A DNA stretch of 64,000 bases from CAZVFX01 sp964626565 (GTDB taxonomy: Bacteria > Myxococcota_A > UBA9042 > CAIXZC01). The notes beneath the pieces were generated by a model. The model did not search any database. It saw nothing but the letters and a program-made list of their open reading frames with translations, and was not told where the DNA came from. Position 1 is the stretch's first letter, and every line of letters starts with the position of its first letter. Of this stretch, positions 18,762 through 27,614 are shown piece by piece. Location: positions 1 to 64,000 of the forward strand of contig CAZVFX010000005.1 of the NCBI GenBank assembly GCA_964626565.1, written 5' to 3'. The position numbers and the translations under genes are program-made.

Positions 18762-18791
18762 TTGCTGCGCTCGGGCCGGCGGGTTTATGCT
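18762..18791 (+). promoter_or_regulatory. Promoter TTGCTG-18-TATGCT
   Basis: TTGCTG (18762-18767) and TATGCT (18786-18791) with 18 bp between, ahead of the gene at 18848. The flanks (TTTCCCC before, GCG after the -35; TT before the -10) nearly repeat those of the promoter at 19976. Confidence 0.5.
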
Positions 18792-18847
18792 CCCAGCGGG
18801 GAAGGCGGCCCCGGCCCGGGCTGCGGACCTTCTGACGGAGACAAGCC

Positions 18848-19420
18848 ATGACGTTGCTTCCTTTCGACGAAGCGCTGGAGTCAATTCCGAATAAAGTGCT
18901 TGCCTGGCGGCTGACCCCCCACGTTCCCGGCAAGACCACCGTCTCAATCTTCACCCTGGAGTCCGGGGGAGCAGTGCAGGCGGCGGCCCGATCACACGAC
19001 GATGAAGACGTGCCCGAGGTCACTCGTAGACTGCAGGCCGCAGGATACATCCTCGGCATCTACTCCGATTTCGCCGACTTCGTCTGGTTACGCGACGGGG
19101 AACGATTGACGGTTTGGGACGAGCAGCAGGTCGCACTGGACTGCAGGAAGGAAGCTCTCCGGACGGCGGAAGGGGAAACTCTGCCCCGGAACGGAATAGA
19201 CTCCATAGCCTCGTCGGTTGGCGATGACTACGTCAGAAGGGCCATAGAAGCGGTATTGCCCGGCGGAGACCGGGTGCTTCTGGTCGAGCAGCTCTATTGG
19301 CAGGCCGGCTCGATTCCCGATTACAGTTACAACGACCTGCTGTTGGAGTCCGACTGGCTGGATGAACTGGCCCGAGCCATCGCCGAGTGGGCAGGCACAG
19401 TCTACTGCGGAGAAAGCTAG
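18848..19420 (+). CDS. Conserved-looking cytoplasmic protein of unknown function
   Basis: A 190-aa soluble protein with no signal peptide or membrane segment that I do not recognise. It is acidic, with a mixed alpha/beta pattern. Notable stretches are a beta-rich start (KTTVSIFTLESGGAVQAAA), RLQAAGYILGIYSDFADFVW (about 60-79) and a C-terminal helical part ending ELARAIAEWAG. The ATG at 18848 follows GACGGAGACAAGCC (GGAG). It is transcribed alone, divergent from the aromatic biosynthesis fusion and convergent with the small membrane protein downstream. No function is proposed. Confidence 0.7.
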   Translation: MTLLPFDEALESIPNKVLAWRLTPHVPGKTTVSIFTLESGGAVQAAARSHDDEDVPEVTRRLQAAGYILGIYSDFADFVWLRDGERLTVWDEQQVALDCRKEALRTAEGETLPRNGIDSIASSVGDDYVRRAIEAVLPGGDRVLLVEQLYWQAGSIPDYSYNDLLLESDWLDELARAIAEWAGTVYCGES

Positions 19421-19471
19421 AAAACGGACGCTCGAGTCGCAGCCATCCGGAACAGGGAGAATGAACGATTC

Positions 19472-19843
19472 TTATCGGGACCTGGCCCGCGCCTTCACTT
19501 CCTTTACAGCCCTGAGAACTCGGGTCAGCCTCTTGCCGGCCTCGCGCTCGTCGATGCCGAATTCAGCCACCAGCTTCTGAACCAACTCTGCTCTCCCAAG
19601 CCTCGAACTCTCGAGCTTTGTCTGGAGGAAGCTGTAGGCCAGCCACTCGTCCTTCGACTTCATGTCCACGAGCAGATACTGCTTCATGGCCGCGTGGAGC
19701 CGTTGCTGAGCAGGGTCTAGAGGCTCGCCCGAGTTGCCGTTGGGCTGCAGGCCAACGGCTTCTCTTACGCTCCTGTTGCGAACGACAACATAGATAATTA
19801 CTGCCATCAGGGCAGCGGATAGAAGCAGGGGCAGGGATTCCAT
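19472..19843 (-). CDS. Small membrane-anchored protein, unknown function
   Basis: A 123-aa protein with one N-terminal membrane helix (MESLPLLLSAALMAVIIYVV), then a cytoplasmic helical domain of about 100 residues rich in Lys, Arg and Glu (MKQYLLVDMKSKDEWLAYSF, AELVQKLVAEFGIDEREAGKRL). The last part looks like a small helix-turn-helix or helical bundle. The start at 19843 is supported by AGGAGGT six nt upstream; the longer frame from 19894 would place 17 residues before the helix with no ribosome site. It is not recognised. Confidence 0.7.
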   Translation of the reverse strand: MESLPLLLSAALMAVIIYVVVRNRSVREAVGLQPNGNSGEPLDPAQQRLHAAMKQYLLVDMKSKDEWLAYSFLQTKLESSRLGRAELVQKLVAEFGIDEREAGKRLTRVLRAVKEVKARARSR

Positions 19844-19975
19844 GACGGCACCTCCTTCAGTTAAATGGTACAAATAACCGGAAAGAGAATCCACACTTTG
19901 GTGGAAATGTTAATTATTGGCCTTCGATTTGCCGGGGCGGACGCCCGTTGGCTCAGGGTGCGGTTGTTTTTTCCC

Positions 19976-20005
19976 TTGCTGCGTCCCGGCTCCCGGGCTT
20001 ATGCT
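19976..20005 (+). promoter_or_regulatory. Promoter TTGCTG-18-TATGCT
   Basis: TTGCTG (19976-19981) and TATGCT (20000-20005), 18-bp spacer, ahead of the SUMF1-like gene. Box sequences and spacing are identical to the promoter at 18762. Confidence 0.5.
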
Positions 20006-20073
20006 CGTTGGGTGACCAACGGAATAGACCTTAGAAGATCACCGGCCGAAGTTTGCCGGAAGGAGTTGTGATC

Positions 20074-21123
20074 GTGAGACCATGGTGGATCTTGACGGTG
20101 GTTGTCGTGGCTGGCGTCGTGACGGTGGCGGGATGCAGCGACGAACCTGCATCGAAAGCGGCTGCTGGGCCGGACAAAGGGGAGTTGTTCTCGGGCAAAG
20201 CCGATGAATCGGTGAGTTGCGAGCAGGTGGGTTTGGAGCCCGGCTGTGACGCGTGCGTAGAGTTCGGGTGGTACGGCGATGGAGAGTGCGACGACGTGGC
20301 AATTTCCCTTGGCTTGTGCGCCGGCCCCGACCCCGATTGCGGGGAGGACGAAACGCCGGGAGAAGAGGGCTGCGGCGACGAGTGCGGCGAAATGGTGGAC
20401 GTGCCGGGCGGGCCGTTCTGGATGGGATGCAACGAGGAGGTGGACACCGAGTGCATCGACAGCGCGGACAAACCGGGCCACGAAGTCACAGTCACCGGGT
20501 TCAAAATCGACAAATACGACGTCACCACTGCTCACTACCGCGCCTGCGTGGACGCAGGCTCGTGCACACCGGCGCGCACCACCGTGCCAGAGGAACCTCA
20601 CACCATTACCACCGAGCCGATGTGCAACTGGGAGGTGGAGGGAAGGGACGACCACCCCATCAACTGCGTTGACTGGCACCAGGCGGTCGCCTATTGCGAA
20701 TGGGCGGGCAAGCGACTGCCGACTGAAGCCGAGTGGGAAAGGGCTGCCCGTGGTGTCGATGGTCGAAAATTCCCGTGGGGGAACGCGGCGGTGGACTGCA
20801 ACCTGGCCAACTATTTTCCGTCGGGCAACGCCTGCGTCGGCATGACCTCGCCGGTAGGTTCCAATCCGACGGGCGTATCGCCCTACGGCGCCCTGGACAT
20901 GGCCGGCAACGTGTGGCAATGGACAGCGGACTGGTATGACAGCGACTACTACGACGACGCCCCCACCGAGAATCCCACCGGCCCCGAAACGGGCAAGTGG
21001 CGAGTGCTCAGGGGCGGTTCCTGGGTCACCGTCGGCATGGGGCTCAGATGTTCCAAGCGTGGGCACATGGACCCGGTCAAGTGGGACGACTTCACCGGCT
21101 TCCGCTGCGCCTTGGACCATTAG
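20074..21123 (+). CDS. SUMF1/FGE-fold lipoprotein, active-site Cys incomplete
   Basis: A 349-aa lipoprotein (hydrophobic leader ending VAGC) with a formylglycine-generating-enzyme fold: VPGGPFWMGCNEE, PINCVDWHQAVAYCEWAGKR, LPTEAEWERAARG, MAGNVWQWTADWY, RVLRGGSW and the terminal GFRCA. In true FGE the segment after GGSW carries two copper-binding cysteines; here it reads GGSWVTVGMGLRC, so the first Cys is replaced by Thr. It is therefore more likely a binding or structural protein than a sulfatase-activating enzyme. The GTG at 20074 is chosen, with GGAAGGAG 8 nt before it. The next gene starts 18 nt after the stop, so the two form an operon. Confidence 0.85.
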   Translation: MRPWWILTVVVVAGVVTVAGCSDEPASKAAAGPDKGELFSGKADESVSCEQVGLEPGCDACVEFGWYGDGECDDVAISLGLCAGPDPDCGEDETPGEEGCGDECGEMVDVPGGPFWMGCNEEVDTECIDSADKPGHEVTVTGFKIDKYDVTTAHYRACVDAGSCTPARTTVPEEPHTITTEPMCNWEVEGRDDHPINCVDWHQAVAYCEWAGKRLPTEAEWERAARGVDGRKFPWGNAAVDCNLANYFPSGNACVGMTSPVGSNPTGVSPYGALDMAGNVWQWTADWYDSDYYDDAPTENPTGPETGKWRVLRGGSWVTVGMGLRCSKRGHMDPVKWDDFTGFRCALDH

Positions 21124-21141
21124 CTCATGGAGAAGTGTTAA

Positions 21142-23439
21142 GTGTTAAGTCCTGACCCCGCCTTGCGCACGGCCACCCTGTTGGCCGCCGCAGCCGTTCT
21201 CTTCGCATGCACTGAAGTAACCGATCGCTCCGCCCTGGACGCCTGGAACAACGGGGACGGGGGGCCCGGGAAAACCGGGGACGGGGGGCCCGCGAACGAC
21301 GGGGACGGGGGGCGGCATTTTGTCGACGGTGCGGAAGAGGTCACACCAACAACGGAATTGCCGGCCGGGATGGTGTGTTCTCCGGGAGACCTGAGGTGTA
21401 TGGGCGGGGCGGTGGAAGTGTGTGCGTTGGACGGCGCTAAGTGGCAGTTCATCGAAGCGTGCCCGGAAGGCTGTTTTAACGGCCAGTGCGCCAAAGTGAT
21501 CGATGGGGGCGAGGTGTCCGGGGATTACGTCGCCGACGGGAAGATGGTGATCGTGCGCGGCCATGTGACTGTGGCTGCCCTGGCCGGCTCCCCCGATGGG
21601 GGGCGATTCCTGTTGCGTGCCGCGTCCATCGTTGTGGAAGGCACGTTGGACGCTTCCGGCGCCGGACACTCCGGCGGCGGTGGTGGTGGCGGTGGCGGTG
21701 GTGGCTGCCGGCAGGCGCCCCACGGTGAGTCGGCGGTGGGCGGCGCCGGGGCCTCTCCGGGAACTCCGGGCGGAGGCTCGTCGGGCTGCGGCAGCGAAAA
21801 GTACGGCGCCACGGGCGGAACGGGCGGCGCCGGGGCGGGACCTTGGGCCGGTGGCGGCGGCGGCGGCGGCGAGTGCAACGCACCCGACTATCACGACGCG
21901 GGTCAGCCGGGAGACGCGGGCCAGGGAGGCGGTTACGCAGGGGCGGGGGTCAACAGCGACACCAGCGAGGACGACGAGGTCTGGGGGGGATCGGGCGGCG
22001 GCGGTGGTGGTGGCGGCTCAGGCGGCGGCAACGGCAACGGAGAAGGTGGCGGCGGGGGTGGTGGCGGCGGAGGCGGCGGAACGGGCGGCGGGTCGATCGA
22101 GTTGCTCGCCACCTCTTCACTCGTCATCGAAGGGCAGGTGCTGGCCGGCGGCACAATGGCCGGCGGCGGGGATGACGGTACAGCCAACGTAAAGACCGGC
22201 AACCAGACCGGCGAAGGCGGGGATGGAGGGTCCGGCGGCAGCGGACTCGTGACGGGCGCCGGCCAGGGGGGAGACGGCGGACCTCCTGACGGCGGCGGCA
22301 CTATAGGTGGCAACGGCGGCGACGGAGGAGCAGGCGCGGGCGGCGGCATCCTGCTGTATTGCGGCGGCAACAGCGGGATCGTGATTTCCGGGTCGGTAAA
22401 AACCCTGGGCGGTGGGGGACTGCCCGGCAACGGCGGCACGGTGAAGATCCGGTTTGCGGGACAGAAGCCGGAGGGTGATATCCAGGCTGGAAGGGTGCAC
22501 TACCTGGCGATAGAGGGCGGGGGCTGTGCCGCGGGCTGCCCGGGCAACCAGGTGTGCGATGAGGCGGCAGGATTGTGCCTCGAACCCGCAGTTTGTGTAG
22601 ACGACGTCGACTGCCTGGGCAACCGCATCTGCGAGAACGGTATTTGCCAGGACCCCAAGTTGCCCCCGTCGATAACCATAGTGCAGCCGCAGCCGGGGTT
22701 CACCACATCTGCAGATTCCTTGGCGGTCTCCGGCACCGCAACCGACGATACGGGAGTGGCAAAGGTCGAGTTCCTGGTGAACGGCGGGGCCTGGACTGTG
22801 TGCAACGGCACCACAAATTGGACTTGCAACCAGGTCGGCCTGACTGAAGGGAGCAACAACATCGAGGTGCGGGCCATCGATGTGGATGAAATGGCTGACA
22901 CTGCCTCAGTGATTGTGACAAAGTTCACGGAGCCGGTGTGCGTTCCTTCCACCGAGGTTTGTGACGGACAAGACAACGACTGCGACGACCTGGTGGACGA
23001 GGACGGGGTGTGCAACGCGCAGCCGCCGCTGCCTGCGGACTTCTCAGGGGTCACCTGGTTGCACAAGAACGTATCGGGATGGTCGCAAACTGCCAACATG
23101 GCAAGCGTAACTTTCAACGGCGGGCAGATCTGCCTCAACTACGACAAAGCCAACGTCTGGCCCGGGGTCCAGCACGTTGGGCATAACGTCAATGCGAATC
23201 CATGGGTGTTCATCTGGCAGGACAACAAGTGGTACGCAGCCACCTGGGAGTGGATGAAGGTGGGACAGACCTGCAAGAACAAATCCGCGGTAGCCGGGGA
23301 CCACATCAAGAAGAATCCTCTGTGGGATTTTCAACCTGTGTCGGGCACCACCTACTATTTCATGGTCTCCGGCCTGGCCCGTGACGCGGTAACCAACGTT
23401 TCGGAGCGCTCCAACGTGGTGGAAGTTGTGTGGCCTTGA
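21142..23439 (+). CDS. Poly-glycine lipoprotein with Ig-like and MopE-like domains
   Basis: A 765-aa lipoprotein (leader LLAAAAVLFAC). Residues ~155-430 are dominated by long glycine runs interspersed with Asn, Gln and Asp. A bacterial Ig-like domain lies at ~505-600 (VSGTATDDTGVAKVEFLVNG), then a MopE-type metal-binding motif (CDGQDNDCDDLVDEDGVC) and a C-terminal beta domain like FN3. GTG at 21142 is used, with GGAGAAG upstream, 18 nt after the SUMF1-like gene. The linker codons at ~21248-21316 are a G-rich tandem repeat. A surface role is likely; the copper/metal binding of the MopE motif is known for that family but untested here. Confidence 0.85.
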   Translation: MLSPDPALRTATLLAAAAVLFACTEVTDRSALDAWNNGDGGPGKTGDGGPANDGDGGRHFVDGAEEVTPTTELPAGMVCSPGDLRCMGGAVEVCALDGAKWQFIEACPEGCFNGQCAKVIDGGEVSGDYVADGKMVIVRGHVTVAALAGSPDGGRFLLRAASIVVEGTLDASGAGHSGGGGGGGGGGGCRQAPHGESAVGGAGASPGTPGGGSSGCGSEKYGATGGTGGAGAGPWAGGGGGGGECNAPDYHDAGQPGDAGQGGGYAGAGVNSDTSEDDEVWGGSGGGGGGGGSGGGNGNGEGGGGGGGGGGGGTGGGSIELLATSSLVIEGQVLAGGTMAGGGDDGTANVKTGNQTGEGGDGGSGGSGLVTGAGQGGDGGPPDGGGTIGGNGGDGGAGAGGGILLYCGGNSGIVISGSVKTLGGGGLPGNGGTVKIRFAGQKPEGDIQAGRVHYLAIEGGGCAAGCPGNQVCDEAAGLCLEPAVCVDDVDCLGNRICENGICQDPKLPPSITIVQPQPGFTTSADSLAVSGTATDDTGVAKVEFLVNGGAWTVCNGTTNWTCNQVGLTEGSNNIEVRAIDVDEMADTASVIVTKFTEPVCVPSTEVCDGQDNDCDDLVDEDGVCNAQPPLPADFSGVTWLHKNVSGWSQTANMASVTFNGGQICLNYDKANVWPGVQHVGHNVNANPWVFIWQDNKWYAATWEWMKVGQTCKNKSAVAGDHIKKNPLWDFQPVSGTTYYFMVSGLARDAVTNVSERSNVVEVVWP
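21248..21316 (+). repeat. G-rich tandem repeat coding for GDGGP linkers
   Basis: Three copies of a unit around GGGGACGGGGGG (about 21255, 21282 and 21300) encode (N/T/D)GDGG repeats in the lipoprotein linker. The coding strand has more than four G-tracts close together and could form a G-quadruplex. Confidence 0.7.
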
Positions 23440-23447
23440 TTCATGCC

Positions 23448-23489
23448 TGTTCCGGCGCCCTTTCCGCGGCGCCCGGAGATCTGTATACT
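23448..23489 (+). promoter_or_regulatory. Hairpin and possible promoter before cotH-like gene
   Basis: TCCGGCGCC (23451-23459) and GGCGCCCGGA (23468-23477) form an imperfect hairpin with no T-tract. TATACT (23484-23489) is a good -10 box; the hexamer 17 bp before it, TTTCCG (23461-23466), is a poor -35 and lies inside the hairpin, so folding or a bound factor could affect use of this promoter. Confidence 0.35.
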
Positions 23490-23521
23490 AGCCGGTGACC
23501 ATCTTAGGCGAGGGGTTCACC

Positions 23522-24997
23522 ATGAAGATGAAATTGCCGACCCTGGTGTTGTGCGGAGCGGTAGCGGCCTTCCTTGTTGGGTGCGGAGGTGAGACGGCAG
23601 GAGAAGGGGAAGGACCGGATATCACTGCCTCGGAAACAGTGAATCGCGGCTCCGACATTAGCGAAGAGCCTGAATGCCCGGAGCTTTTTCCTGCCGACCG
23701 GGTAGTTCCGGTAAAATTGGAACTGTCCGAAGAGGCGTGGGCCGGCATCACGGCCGACCCGGAAGCCGAACAGTTTTACCAGGGTAATATAAACTTTGAT
23801 GGAGTGCTGGTAGAGGGAGTTGGCATCCGCACCAAGGGCAACTCCAGCCTGCACTTCGTGACTCAGATGGGGAGCGAGCGGCTGCCTTTCAAGGTGGACT
23901 TCAACCGCTACATCGACGGCCTGGAATTCTGCGGTACGAAGAAGCTGGTGTTCAACAACGGGTTCAAGGACCCGACGCTCATCCGGGAGCATCTCGCGTA
24001 CCGGCTGGCGCGGGAATTGGGCCTCAAGGCTCCGCGTACCGCGTTCGTGGACCTTACCGTCGCCGGCAACCACCTGGGGCTCTACACCATGGTGGAAACC
24101 GTGGACGACGACCTGTTCCGCGAACGATGCTTCGGCAACGACGACGGCGACCAGTACAAACCGGAACCTCCAAACGGCTCGCTGCTCTACGCCGGGGATA
24201 CCTTTGCCGACTACCCCAGCATCGAGGTGGAGAACAACGAGGACACCACCGACCACGCCGCGCTGCTCATGATGCTCGATATTCTGAATCACGGCCCGGC
24301 CGAACAGCTACCTTCGGTGCTGGACGTAGACGAGGCCTTGCGTCACATTGCGCTGGACGTCGCGCTGACGAACCTGGACAGCTACATCGGCAACGGGCAC
24401 AACTACTATTTGACCGAACAAGACGGCGTCTTCTCCATCATCCTGTGGGACGTGAACGAAGCGTTCGGAAATTTCTCGTGCGGCTGCGACCGGGACGGCA
24501 TCATAAACTTGCGCATCTACGACCCTTCGTGCGGACCGTTGGACGACCGGCCGCTCATCGCCACGCTGCTTGCCCAACCCGAATACGAGCAGCAATATCA
24601 AGCGGTGTTACAAACACTGGTTGACGACTATTTGACCGACGACGGGATGGCCGCCTGGGTTGACGAAGCCGCAGACCTGATCAGACCCTACGTAGAGGCG
24701 GACACAACCAAGTTCTACTCCACCGAGCAATTCGAACTGGGGCTGACTGAGGACATTATCGACCCCAGCATGCCCATGGGCGGCAACGCCATCGGCTTGA
24801 GGGCGTTCATCGCGGAGCGAAAGGCCAGCATCGCGGGCCAACTGGCGGGTGAGTTGCCGGCTGACAACAAGGGCAAAGGCAGCTGCAGCAGCGGCGGAGG
24901 ACCGGGTCCCGGCCCCAATCCCGAGAAATGCCCCGATGGCATTTGCGACGCAGCCGAACAGGCCAATCCCAAGTTGTGTCCTGAAGACTGCCCTTGA
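23522..24997 (+). CDS. CotH-family lipoprotein (protein kinase-like fold)
   Basis: A 491-aa lipoprotein (MKMKLPTLVLCGAVAAFLVG then Cys) with the CotH fold. Bacillus CotH is an atypical kinase phosphorylating spore-coat proteins; fungal homologues are surface invasins. Visible family motifs are IRTKGNSSLHF, the Lys-containing FKVDFNRYIDGLEF, REHLAYRLARELG, LGLYTMVETVDDDLF and ILWDVNEAFGNFSC, the metal-binding-type block. The C-terminal ~40 residues are a Gly/Pro linker and a Cys-rich tail (CPDGICDAAEQANPKLCPEDC). The ATG at 23522 is preceded by GAGGGG. Being secreted, it may act on exported proteins or be a non-catalytic adhesin. Confidence 0.9.
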   Translation: MKMKLPTLVLCGAVAAFLVGCGGETAGEGEGPDITASETVNRGSDISEEPECPELFPADRVVPVKLELSEEAWAGITADPEAEQFYQGNINFDGVLVEGVGIRTKGNSSLHFVTQMGSERLPFKVDFNRYIDGLEFCGTKKLVFNNGFKDPTLIREHLAYRLARELGLKAPRTAFVDLTVAGNHLGLYTMVETVDDDLFRERCFGNDDGDQYKPEPPNGSLLYAGDTFADYPSIEVENNEDTTDHAALLMMLDILNHGPAEQLPSVLDVDEALRHIALDVALTNLDSYIGNGHNYYLTEQDGVFSIILWDVNEAFGNFSCGCDRDGIINLRIYDPSCGPLDDRPLIATLLAQPEYEQQYQAVLQTLVDDYLTDDGMAAWVDEAADLIRPYVEADTTKFYSTEQFELGLTEDIIDPSMPMGGNAIGLRAFIAERKASIAGQLAGELPADNKGKGSCSSGGGPGPGPNPEKCPDGICDAAEQANPKLCPEDCP

Positions 24998-25026
24998 GAA
25001 CGGTCAGGGTACGGGTGGAGGTAGAA

Positions 25027-26535
25027 ATGTACACAAGAGTGGTTTGCCTGGTAATCGTCGGCCTGCTGACCTCCGGGTGCCCCAGGTCGAACATCACTGT
25101 GAGCAAGGATGCCGTCGGTAAGGACACCGCGATGGCGGACGTTGCTGCGGCCGACGGGGCAGGCGCGGTCGAGGTGAGCGACGCCGGGCCGCTTCCAGGT
25201 GACCTGGATGCAACCTCTGTTGCGGATGACGCCGGCAGCGCTCCGGACGCAGAGAGTGACGATGGGCAAAAGAACGACCAATCCCCGCCGGACCCGGCGT
25301 GCACTGGTGGACCGGTGGGCACGGTGCTCTTCGAGTTTCACACCGACGGCGAGATCCGCTCGACTCCGGCAGTGGGAGATGACGGGACGATTTACTTCGG
25401 GAACCAGGCGGCCACTTTCTACGCACTAGGCTGTAAAGGGACCGAAAAATGGCAGTGGGAGTATGCCTGCGCCGACCCCTGGTGCCCGCAAGCGTTCGAA
25501 GGGTCTCCCGCGCTCTCCGGGGAAGGAACCATCTACATCGGCGACGACATCGCGGTGCCCAACTACTTCTTCGCACTCAATCCGTCCGGCGAGGTGCTCT
25601 GGACCTGGGAGACCATGCAGGTCTACGGGCAGATGGATGCAAGCCCGGCGATTGCGTCGGACGGCACTATCTGGGCCGCGGGCCACGGCGAATCGGGGTA
25701 CGTGGGTCCCCTCGGCATGGTGGTCGCACTCGACCCCATGGGCAAGGCCCTCCCCGGCTTCCCGAAAGAGACCGGCCCGATCCGAGCATCGCCCGTGGTC
25801 TATAACGACGTCCTGTTCGCGGCTGAATCGGGCCAGACGGGCAAGGTCATCGCGGTAGACCAGGAGGCCACACTGCTCTGGACCACCGAGATTGCGCCGG
25901 GTGCATGGGAGACGATTCCTTCCTCCCTTGCCGTGGATTCCGACGGCATGCTGGTGGTGGCTCACCAAGTCGACATGGGGGCCAACAACGGCCCTTACGT
26001 GCCTTTGAGCCGCATCGACCCGGCCAACGGCGAGGTGGTCTGGCAGGTAACACTGGAAAACTCTGCGAAACCGGTGGGGGCGCCGGTGATTGCCGACGCT
26101 GCCTTCGGTATGCAGATTGCGCTGGCACTTACCGACGGACGAGTAATCGTGGCCAATCCGAATAGCGGCGGGATTCAATACCAGGAGATCCACCCCTCGG
26201 TAGACTTCGGTGACTACGTACGAGGCGGCCCGGTGTTCGGAGACGACGGCGCACTCTACGCCATTACCGCGGTGAACATGTGGACCGACGCACCCTTCAT
26301 GGGGATCTCCCGCATCGACGTAGAGACGGGGGAAGAGGAGACCTGGCCCATCGGGTCGTCGCCGGACATCATCACCACCTCGCTGCAGATGGCCCCCGGC
26401 GGCGCCATTCTCTTCGGCACAATGTCGGGCCGATTCTACGCCTGGCAGTCCGCCGCGACAGGTCCGGCCGAAGACGCCCCCTGGCCGAGTTTCCGAGGGG
26501 ACCGGCGAAACTCGGGGAACGGCGGCGCGCCCTGA
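25027..26535 (+). CDS. PQQ-like beta-propeller lipoprotein
   Basis: A 502-aa lipoprotein (MYTRVVCLVIVGLLTSGC). After an Ala/Asp-rich linker of about 80 residues, seven or eight propeller blades follow with motifs such as STPAVGDDGTIYFGN, GSPALSGEGTIYIGDD, DASPAIASDGTIWAAG and ASPVVYNDVLFAAESG, typical of PQQ-like/BamB-type repeats. No quinoprotein active-site residues or heme motif were seen, so a binding scaffold is more likely than a dehydrogenase. The start at 25027 has GGTGGAGG upstream. It lies 29 nt after the CotH-like gene on the same strand, suggesting one transcription unit. Confidence 0.88.
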   Translation: MYTRVVCLVIVGLLTSGCPRSNITVSKDAVGKDTAMADVAAADGAGAVEVSDAGPLPGDLDATSVADDAGSAPDAESDDGQKNDQSPPDPACTGGPVGTVLFEFHTDGEIRSTPAVGDDGTIYFGNQAATFYALGCKGTEKWQWEYACADPWCPQAFEGSPALSGEGTIYIGDDIAVPNYFFALNPSGEVLWTWETMQVYGQMDASPAIASDGTIWAAGHGESGYVGPLGMVVALDPMGKALPGFPKETGPIRASPVVYNDVLFAAESGQTGKVIAVDQEATLLWTTEIAPGAWETIPSSLAVDSDGMLVVAHQVDMGANNGPYVPLSRIDPANGEVVWQVTLENSAKPVGAPVIADAAFGMQIALALTDGRVIVANPNSGGIQYQEIHPSVDFGDYVRGGPVFGDDGALYAITAVNMWTDAPFMGISRIDVETGEEETWPIGSSPDIITTSLQMAPGGAILFGTMSGRFYAWQSAATGPAEDAPWPSFRGDRRNSGNGGAP

Positions 26536-26588
26536 GTAAAACAAACTGGAAGCTTGAAGTGTCGTCAGTTCGATTGAGCCGAGGAGTT

Positions 26589-27587
26589 TCAGGCTCTTCT
26601 GTCTTCAGCGCGTTTCCTTGTTCTTCGCTTGAGCATAAACACAACCAGGATGCCGAGGAAAAGCGGGGTCAGGCGCAGGGGGCGCCTAGCGTCGTGGAGC
26701 AGGCGGGACAGGCCCGCGGTCCAGGACATGGTCTTGACCTCGTATTCGTAGTCGTCGCCATCCCACCCCCAATCATCGTCATCGTCGTCTTCCCACTCGT
26801 AGTCGTCGCCACCCCAGTCGCTGTCATCCCAGCCGCTGTCGTCCCAGTCATCGTCATCGTCCCAGGTGTCGCCGTCGCAACCGCCGCTGCCCCAGTCGTC
26901 GTCGCTGCCCCCACTGTCGTAGCCGTAATCGTCGTCGTAGGCGTCCGGGCCGCCGGAGCACCCCTCGTCGTAGACGATCACCGTCTCCTCGTAGACGTAC
27001 ACCTCACCGTCACTTTCGTAGTACTCAACTCCGGAAAGGTCCCCCTCGGTGAAGAGCACGACTGAAGCGTTCTCGATGATGCGGACTCTGTCATCGGAAG
27101 TGTGGCCGGCGTGATCGAGGCCGAAATCTCGCACTTCGATGGTGAAGGAGGCGAGAACGTTGCCCCCGGCGACGGTTTCCGTACTGACTTTCAGGACCCC
27201 TTCCCATTCGTCGGACAGGAACAGTTTCTCCTTGGCATTGCCGGCATCCTGTTCGTAATACAGCACTCCTACACTGTCCTGTCCCCGGGTAAAGACTCCT
27301 TCAAGAGGTTCGTAGGCCGGAACGGTCCACACCAGAAAACCCACACCGAGAGAATCGGGGCGCACGAACTGGAAGCGAAAGACCACCGACCCTGAGTCGG
27401 TGATGTTCTCGGCCAGGCCCGCGACCAGGCTCACATCCTTGGTGACGTGTTGGAGAGGGGCGCCATCCAGATTCTGGGTCACTGTCGCGGAGCCGCCGCC
27501 GGTGGTTACCGGCAGGGCGTAAGCAGCGCCGGCTGACGCCAGACCAAGCACGGCCAACAGTAGTGAAACTGACCAAAGACTCTTCAT
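26589..27587 (-). CDS. Secreted acidic Asp/Trp/Gly-repeat protein with C-terminal anchor
   Basis: A 332-aa protein of unknown function. A signal peptide (MKSLWSVSLLLAVLGLASAG, cleavage near AYA) is followed by a ~190-residue beta-rich domain. Residues ~210-300 are an extreme low-complexity tract of Asp, Trp, Gly and Tyr (DDDDDWDDSGWDDSDWGGDD). The C-terminus is a membrane helix plus basic tail (LTPLFLGILVVFMLKRRTRKR), the layout of a sortase- or rhombosortase-like sorting signal, although no LPXTG, PEP or MYXO-CTERM motif is visible. ATG at 27587 has GGTGG upstream. The acidic tract might bind cations or promote phase separation (inference only). Confidence 0.75.
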   Translation of the reverse strand: MKSLWSVSLLLAVLGLASAGAAYALPVTTGGGSATVTQNLDGAPLQHVTKDVSLVAGLAENITDSGSVVFRFQFVRPDSLGVGFLVWTVPAYEPLEGVFTRGQDSVGVLYYEQDAGNAKEKLFLSDEWEGVLKVSTETVAGGNVLASFTIEVRDFGLDHAGHTSDDRVRIIENASVVLFTEGDLSGVEYYESDGEVYVYEETVIVYDEGCSGGPDAYDDDYGYDSGGSDDDWGSGGCDGDTWDDDDDWDDSGWDDSDWGGDDYEWEDDDDDDWGWDGDDYEYEVKTMSWTAGLSRLLHDARRPLRLTPLFLGILVVFMLKRRTRKRAEDRRA

Positions 27588-27614
27588 CTTTCCACCCCGT
27601 GGCAGCTTGAAGGT

